From Rhizobium sp. Q54 (GTDB taxonomy: Bacteria; Pseudomonadota; Alphaproteobacteria; Rhizobiales; Beijerinckiaceae), in NCBI GenBank assembly GCA_945903655.1, contig CAMDOY010000067.1, forward strand, positions 1 through 13,426: a DNA stretch of 13,426 nt, read 5' to 3'. Position numbers and translations under genes: made by a program. The notes beneath the pieces are model-generated. The model was not told the DNA's origin. It made no database searches and saw nothing but the letters and a program-made list of their open reading frames with translations. Below, piece after piece: positions 6,266 through 13,218 of the stretch (position 1 is the stretch's first letter; every line of letters begins with the position of its first letter).

Positions 6266-7174
6266 ATGTTCAAACAGATGCCAGCGAGCGGACCGGTGAC
6301 GCTCACCACCAATCTGGCCGATTATCCCATCAGCAAGGCGTTGAAATCCGGCGCCGTACCCTCCGATCTCGTGAGCTTCGATTTCGCGGGAACCAAGATC
6401 GCCAATCAGGGCTTCAAGCCCATGGTGCGCGAGGGCAAGTTCGATGCGGGCGAACTCGCCATCGTCACCTTTCTGCAAGCCATCGCCTGGGGCAAGCCGC
6501 TGGTGCTGCTGCCCGCCGTGATGATGGGCCGCTTCCAGCACAATTGCATTTCCTATGATTGCCGAAAGGGCGACATGACGCCCAAGCAGCTCGAAGGCAA
6601 GCGCGTGGGCGTGCGCGCCTATTCGCAGACCACGGGCGTATGGGTGCGCGGCATCCTCACCCATGAATATGGCGTGGACATCAGCAAGGTCAGATGGGCC
6701 ACCTATGAAGAGCCCCATGTCGCCGAATACAAGGATCCGGCCTTCCTCGAAAAGTTCGACCCCAAGGGCAAGAGCATGGAAGAGCTGATGTTCGAGGGCG
6801 ACTTCGACGCGGTGATTCTGGGCGGCGAGATCCCCAATGAGCCCCGCGCCAAAACGCTGATCCCCGACGCCAAACAGGCCGCGCTCGACTGGAACGCGCG
6901 CACTGGCGCCGTCTCGGTGAACCATTTCTTCGTGGTCTCCGCCGAAGTCGCCAAGCGTCCTGAACTGGTGGAAGAGATCTGGCGCATGCTGAAAGAGACC
7001 AAGAAGGCCATGCCCGCCCCCGCCGATGGCGTGGATGTGCATCCCTTCGGCTGGGACGAGAACCGCCGGAATCTCGAACTCATCATCCAGTTCGCCTATG
7101 AGCAGCAGATGCTGCCGCGCATGATGAGCGTGGACGAACTGATCACCGACGCCACACGCAACCTCAAGCCCTGA
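6266..7174 (+). CDS. 4,5-dihydroxyphthalate decarboxylase (Pht5)-related protein, periplasmic-binding fold
   Basis: A 302-residue protein with the type 2 periplasmic-binding fold, as found in NMT1-like binding proteins and in Pht5, which decarboxylates 4,5-dihydroxyphthalate to protocatechuate. Pht5-like landmarks are the N-terminal LTTNLADYPISKAL, then FKPMVREGKFDAGELAI (50-66), LEGKRVGVRAYSQTTGVWVRG (109-129) and LTHEYGVD. There is no signal peptide: the N-terminus MFKQMPASGP is polar and reaches the first strand within about 12 residues. A cytoplasmic enzyme is therefore more likely than a transport protein. GGAG lies eight bases before the start. The cupin gene follows after only 7 bases, implying coupled translation. 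If it is a decarboxylase, it would supply a substrate to the 4,5-cleavage steps encoded upstream. The actual substrate is unknown, and many database members are labelled only as binding proteins. Confidence 0.75.
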   Translation: MFKQMPASGPVTLTTNLADYPISKALKSGAVPSDLVSFDFAGTKIANQGFKPMVREGKFDAGELAIVTFLQAIAWGKPLVLLPAVMMGRFQHNCISYDCRKGDMTPKQLEGKRVGVRAYSQTTGVWVRGILTHEYGVDISKVRWATYEEPHVAEYKDPAFLEKFDPKGKSMEELMFEGDFDAVILGGEIPNEPRAKTLIPDAKQAALDWNARTGAVSVNHFFVVSAEVAKRPELVEEIWRMLKETKKAMPAPADGVDVHPFGWDENRRNLELIIQFAYEQQMLPRMMSVDELITDATRNLKP

Positions 7175-7181
7175 GCCCCCC

Positions 7182-7745
7182 ATGACAGACGCGACACATC
7201 CCAAACCCGTCCGGCGCATCGTCACCGGCCATGACGAGACCGGCAAGGCCGTGGTCGTCATCGACGGCGCCGCGCCCAACCAGCGCGTGCGCGCCGCCAC
7301 CGGCCTCGTCTCCACCCTGCTCTGGGTGACCGAGGAATCGCCCGTCGATATCGCCAGCAATGCGGACCGCGCCGACCGGCCCTCTCCCGTAGCGCCGCCG
7401 CCCAAAGGCTCGATCCTGCGCGTGGTGGATTTTCCCCCCGCAGGCGACACCAGCGGCATCAGCAATGAGGCCATGCTGAAGGAAATGGGCATCGACCACG
7501 GCCACGGCGGCAAACCCGCCCGCCACGCCTTCACCCACCGCACGAAAAGCGTCGACTACGCCTTCGTGCTGGAGGGCGAGATCGACATGCTGCTGGACGA
7601 TACCGAAGTCCATATGAAGGCGGGCGACATCATGGTGCAGCAGGGCACCAACCACGCCTGGGTCAACAACTCCGACAAGGTCTGCCGCATGGCCTTCGTG
7701 CTGATCGACGCAGACGAGCCGCCCGCATGGAAGCTGGGGGAGTGA
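7182..7745 (+). CDS. Small single-domain cupin protein, function unknown
   Basis: A 187-residue protein with one cupin barrel at about 110-175. Cupin motif 1 reads HRTKSVDYAFVLEGEID, so the usual HxH(x)4E is reduced to His119 plus an acidic residue (Asp125). Motif 2 is present as AGDIMVQQGTNHAW, with His158. The N-terminal ~100 residues form the extra strands common in this subfamily, including the LLWVTEESP and GSILRVVDFPP stretches. Proteins with this HRT..DY signature occur near catabolic genes and have no reaction that I can name. It begins 7 bases after the Pht5-like stop with no clear Shine-Dalgarno of its own, since only a C-run precedes it, which suggests translational coupling. It is the last gene of the + strand operon. 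It could be a dioxygenase, isomerase or sensor; I do not assign one. Confidence 0.8.
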   Translation: MTDATHPKPVRRIVTGHDETGKAVVVIDGAAPNQRVRAATGLVSTLLWVTEESPVDIASNADRADRPSPVAPPPKGSILRVVDFPPAGDTSGISNEAMLKEMGIDHGHGGKPARHAFTHRTKSVDYAFVLEGEIDMLLDDTEVHMKAGDIMVQQGTNHAWVNNSDKVCRMAFVLIDADEPPAWKLGE

Positions 7746-7755
7746 GGCAGACATA

Positions 7756-7785
7756 AAAAAGGGCCGGTGCGATCCGGCCCTTTTT
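7756..7785. terminator. Bidirectional rho-independent terminator
   Basis: AAAAAGGGCCGG (7756-7767) pairs perfectly with CCGGCCCTTTTT (7774-7785) around the loop TGCGAT. The A-run becomes a T-run on the - strand, so the element can stop both the + strand cupin operon (stop at 7745) and the - strand MetE-like operon (stop at 7815). This is the clearest terminator in the window. Confidence 0.93.
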
Positions 7786-7814
7786 CATTTCAAGATGATT
7801 CAAGCGCGGTGCGT

Positions 7815-8978
7815 TTAGCCCCACAACTCCTTCGTCGCCAGCGCCGCCCCGTCGCGCAGCGCCTCGAATTTCGCCCAGACAATGGACTCGTGCACGCGCT
7901 GCAACAGCGGCCCCTGGGCAAAGCCGCAGTCCGTGCCTGCGATGACATTCTCGCGGCCCACCAGATTGGCGTAGCGCACGATGCGCTCGGCGACGAGCTC
8001 GGGATGCTCCACCACATTGGTGGCGTGGCTGATGACGCCGGGGATGAGGATCGCCCCTGCGGGCAGCTTCACATCCTTCCACACCTTCCACTCATGTTCG
8101 TGGCGAGGATTGGCGCCCTCGATCACGAAGGCGCCCGCCTTGATCTTGAGGATCTGGTGGACGATTTCGCGCAGCGGAATGTCGGTCGTGTGCGGGCCGG
8201 GCCAGCTGCCCCAGCACACATGGTAGCGCACCATGTCGGCCGGCACGCCTTCCAGCGAATGGTTGATGATCTCGACCATGCGCTCAAGCCAGGCCATGTA
8301 ATCCCCAAAGCTCTTGGGCGGCACCATGCGGTCATAGGTGACGGCGGCGCGGGCGTCGTCGAGCTGCACCACGATGCCAGCATCGGTGATGGCCTTGTAT
8401 TCGACACGGATGGCTTCCGCGAGGGCGAGGGTGCAGTCCTCGTCGGTCTTGTAGAATTCGTTCTTGCGGTCGGGGATTACGCTGGAGATCGCGGCCACCG
8501 GCAGGAAGGCGTCGGCGAAGTCCTGCCCCTTGAGGGCGGCCTTGAAATTGTCGATGTCGAGCTGCAACTCCGCCTGGCCCGTGTAGGTGATCGGCCCGGT
8601 GCAGACGGATTCGGCGTTGGTGTTGGGGGGATCGCGCGAGTCCATCTCGGCGTAGAAGCCCGCAAAGCGCGTGCGGTCGGCGCCGGTGGCGAAGGGGTTC
8701 ACCCCATTGAAGGGGCGACGCTCGAAGCCGCTGAGGCGGGTGAGCGCATATTGCGACCAGCTGATCGACTTGCCGAACTCGCCATCGCTGGGCACATCCA
8801 CGCCCGCCGCCTTCTGCTGGCGGACCACCTCGGCCACGCTCGACGCCAGGCAAGCCTTGTAGGCGGCCTCGTCATAGGGCTGGCGGGTCTGGCGCGCGCG
8901 GATGAAGGCGCGCAGGGGCTCGGGGCGGATGAGGCTGCCGACATGGGTGGTGAGAATGCGATCAGTGCTGCGCTTCAT
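7815..8978 (-). CDS. Cobalamin-independent methionine synthase (MetE C-terminal)-like zinc thiol methyl/alkyltransferase
   Basis: A 387-residue TIM-barrel protein of the UROD/MetE-like superfamily, equal to the C-terminal catalytic half of MetE only. The zinc site is visible: His253 and Cys255 in RYHVCWGSW, Glu288 in VIEGANPR, and Cys351 in GTDCGFAQ, matching the H-x-C...E...C pattern of MetE. N-terminal THVGSLIRP and DVPSDGEFGKS are also family-typical. Such stand-alone proteins include archaeal methionine synthases and epoxyalkane:coenzyme M transferase, so transfer of a methyl or alkyl group to a thiol is the expected chemistry, with donor and acceptor unknown. The start MKRSTDR lies behind GATAGGTTTCACC; the open frame runs 78 codons further but that part is arginine/proline-rich and overlaps the gene upstream. 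It sits 70 bases downstream of the molybdenum hydroxylase gene, likely in one operon, so a role in aromatic catabolism such as O-demethylation is possible. It is unlikely to be the housekeeping MetE. Confidence 0.85.
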   Translation of the reverse strand: MKRSTDRILTTHVGSLIRPEPLRAFIRARQTRQPYDEAAYKACLASSVAEVVRQQKAAGVDVPSDGEFGKSISWSQYALTRLSGFERRPFNGVNPFATGADRTRFAGFYAEMDSRDPPNTNAESVCTGPITYTGQAELQLDIDNFKAALKGQDFADAFLPVAAISSVIPDRKNEFYKTDEDCTLALAEAIRVEYKAITDAGIVVQLDDARAAVTYDRMVPPKSFGDYMAWLERMVEIINHSLEGVPADMVRYHVCWGSWPGPHTTDIPLREIVHQILKIKAGAFVIEGANPRHEHEWKVWKDVKLPAGAILIPGVISHATNVVEHPELVAERIVRYANLVGRENVIAGTDCGFAQGPLLQRVHESIVWAKFEALRDGAALATKELWG

Positions 8979-9048
8979 GGTGAAACCTATCTCTTGAATG
9001 CGGGAAATCGCTAGCACGGCGGGAAACGCCGGGCAAACGGGCCTGTTG

Positions 9049-11442
9049 TCATGCTTTCGCCGCCTGTATCGCCGCCCAGACCCGCTGCGGGGTGGCGGGC
9101 ATGTCGAGGTGGCGAACGCCCAGCGGCGCCAGAGCATGCAGCACCGCGTTGATGATGACGGCGGAGGCGGGCGTGGTGCCGCCCTCCCCACCGCCCTTGA
9201 CGCGCAGCACATTGCCCGCCGTGGGGTCCTCGGTCGCCGCCACCTTGAACATGGGGAACATGTCGGCGCGAGGAACGGCGTAATCCATGAAGCTGCCCGT
9301 CAGCACCTGGCCGGAGCCGGGATCATAGGCCACGCCCTCGATGAGGGCCGGGCCCGCGCCCTGGGCGATGCCCCCATGCACCTGCCCATGCAGGATCAGG
9401 GGGTTCACCGGCTGGCCCGCATCGTCAGCTGTGGCGTATTGGATGATCTCGATTTCCCCGGTTTCGGGATCCACCTCGACTTCGCAGATGGCGCAGCTCG
9501 TGGGATAGGCGGGGATGCGGCCATTGAGGGTCTTCTTCGCGGCGAGCGGGACGCGCAGATCGAGCGGAAGCGCAGCGTTTTCGGCCACGGCGCGGGCGAG
9601 ATCGAAGATATCGAAGCGCTGGTTGTTGCGGATGGTCTGGAAGAAGCCGTCCTCGAAATTCACCTCGGAGGGCGCAACCTCCATCAGCGCCGCCGCCACC
9701 AGCTTGCCCTGTGCGACGATGGCCTCGCTGGCCTCGACCATCAGGGCGCCCGCAAGGCGCATGGAGCGATCCGAATGGGTGCCGCCGCCCGATTCCACCA
9801 GCGCGGTGTCGCCGCCGGTGAGCCGCACATCCCAGGGCGTGACGCCCAGCATATCCGCCACCACCTGAGCGAAGCTCGTCTCGTGGCCCTGACCCGACGA
9901 TTGGGTGCCCACCACCAGCTCCACGCGCCCCTCGGGATTGACCGCCAGCTCCACCCGCTCATGGGGCGCGCCCACCGGCGTCTCCATGGAATTGGCGAGC
10001 CCGATGCCCGCGAGCTTGCCGCGATCCGCCGCCGTCGCCCGCCGCGACTCAAAGCCGCTCCAGTCGGCGAGCTGCAACGCCAGCTCCAGATTGCCCGCGA
10101 AATCACCGCTGTCATAGGTGAGGCCCGACGCGGTGCGGTAGGGCAGAGCCGACCGGGCAATCAGGTTGCGGCGGCGCAGGTCGATGCGGTCGATCCCCAT
10201 TTCCTGTGCGGCCATGTCGAGCAGGCGCTCGATCACCAGCGTCGCCTCGGGCCGTCCCGCGCCGCGATAGGGCGCGATGGGGACCGTGTTGCTCATGGCG
10301 CCGCGCAGACGCACGCCAGCCCTGGGGATGTCATAAACCGTGGTGCCCACCCGCCAGCTGTTATGCAGGGGCGTGAAGGTGAGCATATGGGCGCCGATGT
10401 TGCTGACGATCTCCACATCGTAGCCAAGAATCCGGCCCGTTGCGTCGAGGCCGAGCCTGCCCTTGGTGACGCTGTCGCGGCCCTGATAATCGGCGAGACA
10501 GCATTCGTTGCGCTCTCCCGTCCATTTCACCGGACGCCCCACGATCTTCGCGGCCCAAAGCACGCCCAGTTGCTCGGTGTAGCTGTTGATGCGCGTGCCA
10601 AAGCCCCCGCCCACATCGGGCGTGACGACGCGCAGGCGCTCCATGGGCAGATTCATGGCCGCGCATATGCCGCTGCGCAGGCGATGCACGCCCTGACAGC
10701 CGGAGATCAAGAGATAATCGCCCGTCGCCGGATCATATTGGCCGAGCGCTGCGCGCGGCTCCATCTGGGCGGTCACCGTGCGCTGGCTGCGAAAGACCCC
10801 CTCGACCACATGGGCGGCGCCAGCGAAGGCCTCCGCAAGACCGGTGCGGTCGTTCACATCCGCTTCAATAGCAAGATTGCCGGGCACGTCGGCCCAGATC
10901 TGCGGCGCGCCGGGCTCAAGGGCCGTGGGACCATCGACGACGGCGAGTAGGACCTCGTAGGCCACCTTGATCGCTTCAGCGGCGTCGCGGGCCTGCTCGC
11001 GCGTTTCGGCCACCACCATGGCGACGGGCTCGCCGGGAAAGCGCGCCTTGTCGACGGCGAAGGGCATATGGGGCTTGTCATGCACCAGATGGCCCATGCT
11101 CGCCATGAAGGCGGGGCGCGTCCACTCCACCGCATCGGCGGAGACCGCGCCCTGGATGAAACCGCCGAAGCCAGCCGCCGCATAATCCGCGCCCGTCAAT
11201 ACCGCGAGAACGCCGGGCATGGCGCGGGCTGCAGCGGCGTCAACGCCCTTGATCAGGGCATGGGCGTGGGGCGAGCGCACGAAGGCGGCGAAGACCTCGC
11301 CGGGCAGGGACACATCGTCGGTGAAACGGCCTGCGCCGCGCAGCAGCCGGAAATCCTCGAAACGCGGAAGGGGCCGCCCGATCCATGGTCCGCCATCGCC
11401 AGCGGTTTTCTGTCGCCCACTCACCGGATGTTCGCTGCCCAC
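9049..11442 (-). CDS. Xanthine dehydrogenase/CoxL-family molybdopterin-binding large subunit
   Basis: A roughly 797-residue large subunit of the molybdenum hydroxylase family, which inserts oxygen from water into aromatic or aldehyde C-H bonds. The opening IGRPLPRFEDFRLLRGAGRFTDD is the usual entry to the a/b hammerhead domain, followed by the two Mo-cofactor domains with GGGFGTR. The active-site loop reads PYRGAGRPE (391-399), resembling form II CoxL (AYRGAGR) and not the Cys loop of true CO dehydrogenase. The catalytic Glu is Glu753 in KGGGEGGTTPAS. The best start is GTG at 11442, behind AAGGGGGA about 6 bases away. The open frame reaches 12510 but overlaps the divergent UbiD gene and its extra residues look like antisense. 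No FAD (CoxM) or 2Fe-2S (CoxS) subunit adjoins it. The substrate cannot be told: N-heteroaromatics, aromatic aldehydes and hydroxybenzoyl derivatives all fit. The MetE-like gene follows after 70 bases. Confidence 0.88.
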   Translation of the reverse strand: MGSEHPVSGRQKTAGDGGPWIGRPLPRFEDFRLLRGAGRFTDDVSLPGEVFAAFVRSPHAHALIKGVDAAAARAMPGVLAVLTGADYAAAGFGGFIQGAVSADAVEWTRPAFMASMGHLVHDKPHMPFAVDKARFPGEPVAMVVAETREQARDAAEAIKVAYEVLLAVVDGPTALEPGAPQIWADVPGNLAIEADVNDRTGLAEAFAGAAHVVEGVFRSQRTVTAQMEPRAALGQYDPATGDYLLISGCQGVHRLRSGICAAMNLPMERLRVVTPDVGGGFGTRINSYTEQLGVLWAAKIVGRPVKWTGERNECCLADYQGRDSVTKGRLGLDATGRILGYDVEIVSNIGAHMLTFTPLHNSWRVGTTVYDIPRAGVRLRGAMSNTVPIAPYRGAGRPEATLVIERLLDMAAQEMGIDRIDLRRRNLIARSALPYRTASGLTYDSGDFAGNLELALQLADWSGFESRRATAADRGKLAGIGLANSMETPVGAPHERVELAVNPEGRVELVVGTQSSGQGHETSFAQVVADMLGVTPWDVRLTGGDTALVESGGGTHSDRSMRLAGALMVEASEAIVAQGKLVAAALMEVAPSEVNFEDGFFQTIRNNQRFDIFDLARAVAENAALPLDLRVPLAAKKTLNGRIPAYPTSCAICEVEVDPETGEIEIIQYATADDAGQPVNPLILHGQVHGGIAQGAGPALIEGVAYDPGSGQVLTGSFMDYAVPRADMFPMFKVAATEDPTAGNVLRVKGGGEGGTTPASAVIINAVLHALAPLGVRHLDMPATPQRVWAAIQAAKA

Positions 11443-11457
11443 CTGGCGTCCCCCTTG

Positions 11458-11485
11458 TTGCACCTGCGCTTGTGGGCTGTATAAG
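11458..11485 (+). promoter_or_regulatory. Promoter candidate in the Mo-hydroxylase/UbiD divergent region
   Basis: TTGCAC (11458-11463), 16 bases, then TATAAG (11480-11485), a good -10 with a weak -35, on the + strand toward the UbiD gene with a leader of about 65 bases. A second -10-like TATAAC lies at 11530-11535 but has no recognisable -35. The 117-base gap must also hold the - strand promoter, which I cannot place. Confidence 0.3.
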
Positions 11486-11559
11486 TCGCCCCTCCTGAGA
11501 TGGGGGCCGCGCAGCAAGCCTGCCGCTTCTATAACATTGCAACACGAGTGGAAATGGCC

Positions 11560-13125
11560 ATGGCGCAGATCGAAACAGGCACGAAACAGGCGGCGGGCGC
11601 CGCCGTGGATTTCGACCGCTTCCGCCTGCGCCGCTTCATCGAGAGCCTCGGCCCCGACCAGCTCGAAATCCGCGAGGGCAAGACCGATCTCGCCGATATC
11701 GCCAGCGTGGTCGATGGCAACCCCAAGGCGATCCTGTTCCGCGACGTCGGCCCCGAGGGGCAAGAGCTGGTCGCCAGCGTCTGCGGCAGCCGCGAGCGAA
11801 TCGCTCAAGCCTTCGGCGTGCCGCCCGCGCAGGTGATGGCCGAGGTGCTGCGGCGCCTGCGCAATCGCCCGCAGGTAGTCGAAGTGACGCGCGAGGAAGC
11901 TCCCTGCCAGCAGGTGGTGCTCATGGGCGACGACGCCGACCTCACCACCCTGCCCGTGCATCTTCAGCACGGCATGGATGGCGCGCCCTATATCTCCTCC
12001 GCCATCGATTATGTGGTCGATCCCAAGACCGGCCTCACCAATGTGGGCATCCGCCGCCTGATGCTGCGCGGCCCCAAGGAAGCTGGCGCCGATCTGGTCG
12101 CCCCCAGCGATCTCAAGGCGATCTATGAGGCCTGCGCGCGCGAGGGCAAGCGCTTGCCCGTGAGCTTCGTCTGCGGCGCCCATCCCGTCGATTATGTGGC
12201 GGGCATGATGCGCCTGCCGATTGACGAGACCGGCCTCGTCGCCTCCCTGCGCGACAGCCCGCTGCCGCTGGTCAAATGCGTCACCAACGACATCATGGTG
12301 CCAGCCGACGCGGAGCTGGTGCTCGAAGGCTATTTCGACGAGCGCGGCCATGTGGAGCCCGAAGGCCCCTATGGGGAGTTTCTGGGCTATTACGGCGCGC
12401 TGAAGCGCAATCCGGTGTTCCATCTCACCGCCATCACCAAACGCCACGACGCCCTGTTCCAGACCATGAGCATCAGCGGCCCGGCGCTGGCGCGCACCGA
12501 CACGGCGCAACTGGCGGCCCTGCGGGCGGAGATCACCGTCTGGCGCGCGCTGGAGACCGCCGTGCGCGAGCCGGTGGCCGTCTATGCGGCGGCCTCGAGC
12601 GGGGGCCTGCTCAACATCCGCATCGCCATCCGCCAGCGGGTGCCGGGCGAGGCGCGCAACGCCATCGCGGCGGCGCTAGGGTCGCTTGCCAATGTCAAAC
12701 ACGCCTTCGTGGTGGACCCGGACATCGACGTGACCAATGACGAGCAGATGGACTGGGCGCTGGCGACGCGCTTCCAGGCGGATCGCGATTTCCTGATCAT
12801 GTCGGGCCTGCGGGCCATGCCGCTTGATCCCTCCCTCATGGGCTCCCATCAGGGCGCGAAAGCGGGCTTTGATTGCACCTGGCCCTTCGGCTCGGGCGGT
12901 CGGCTCGATGCGCAGGTGCCAGAGGCGCCGAAATATCTGGGTGCGCGTTTTCCTAGCGTGGAGGCGGCGCTCGCCCATGGGCCGAAGGTCTTCGAAGACC
13001 TCATGTCAGCCGTGGGCAGCCGCGATGGTCGCGAGATCGTGCGCGAACTGGATCGCCTGCGCGCAGCCCATGGCGTCACCCGCGATCCCGAAGGGCGCTA
13101 TGTCATGGGCCCCGCCAAGGCCTGA
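11560..13125 (+). CDS. UbiD-family prenylated-FMN-dependent (de)carboxylase
   Basis: A 521-residue UbiD-family protein; members reversibly decarboxylate aromatic or unsaturated acids using prenylated FMN made by UbiX. The active-site triad of AnFdc1 (R173, E277, E282) corresponds to Arg166 in NVGIRRL and Glu268/Glu273 in EGPYGE, with the same five-residue spacing between the two Glu. LVKCVTNDIMVPADAE and the LEGYF segment are family-typical, as is the length of about 500. I prefer the ATG at 11560 because GTGGA lies 7 bases before it. The ATG at 11554 is too close to that site, and the ATG at 11500 has no Shine-Dalgarno and adds an unlike N-terminus. UbiD itself acts in ubiquinone synthesis, but the surroundings point to a catabolic relative of protocatechuate, vanillate or phthalate decarboxylases. 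No UbiX gene is in the window. It is followed after 93 bases by a substrate-binding protein gene. Confidence 0.9.
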   Translation: MAQIETGTKQAAGAAVDFDRFRLRRFIESLGPDQLEIREGKTDLADIASVVDGNPKAILFRDVGPEGQELVASVCGSRERIAQAFGVPPAQVMAEVLRRLRNRPQVVEVTREEAPCQQVVLMGDDADLTTLPVHLQHGMDGAPYISSAIDYVVDPKTGLTNVGIRRLMLRGPKEAGADLVAPSDLKAIYEACAREGKRLPVSFVCGAHPVDYVAGMMRLPIDETGLVASLRDSPLPLVKCVTNDIMVPADAELVLEGYFDERGHVEPEGPYGEFLGYYGALKRNPVFHLTAITKRHDALFQTMSISGPALARTDTAQLAALRAEITVWRALETAVREPVAVYAAASSGGLLNIRIAIRQRVPGEARNAIAAALGSLANVKHAFVVDPDIDVTNDEQMDWALATRFQADRDFLIMSGLRAMPLDPSLMGSHQGAKAGFDCTWPFGSGGRLDAQVPEAPKYLGARFPSVEAALAHGPKVFEDLMSAVGSRDGREIVRELDRLRAAHGVTRDPEGRYVMGPAKA

Positions 13126-13218
13126 CCTGCGCGTCTTGTGCGCGGGAAAAGCTCTCGCTATGGACTTGGCCGATCATCATTTTGGAAGCGCGCCGGGTGG
13201 CGCGTCAGGAGCAAAAGC

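Noticed and set aside
5285..7543. A 752-codon open frame on the - strand opposite the aldolase, Pht5-like and cupin genes
   Set aside because: It spans three well-supported + strand genes and their intergenic gaps, and shows no recognisable domain; the long frame reflects GC-rich third positions.
7767..9014. A 415-codon open frame on the + strand opposite the MetE-like gene
   Set aside because: It begins within the bidirectional terminator and is an antisense shadow of a gene with a full zinc site.
8998..10950. A 650-codon open frame on the + strand opposite the molybdenum hydroxylase
   Set aside because: Mirror of a strongly supported gene; low-complexity Ala/Gly/His/Arg content without motifs.
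9049..11442. Carbon monoxide dehydrogenase (true form I CoxL)
   Set aside because: The active-site loop reads PYRGAGR and lacks the Cys-containing AYxCSFR loop that binds the copper site.
11500..11559. Earlier ATG starts at 11500 and 11554 for the UbiD gene
   Set aside because: No Shine-Dalgarno before 11500, and the only ribosome-site-like GTGGA is too near 11554 but well spaced for 11560.
11443..12510. N-terminal extension of about 356 codons on the molybdenum hydroxylase frame
   Set aside because: It crosses the divergent promoter region and lies antisense to the UbiD gene; the family begins at the IGRPLPRFED segment, and a GTG with a good ribosome site exists at 11442.
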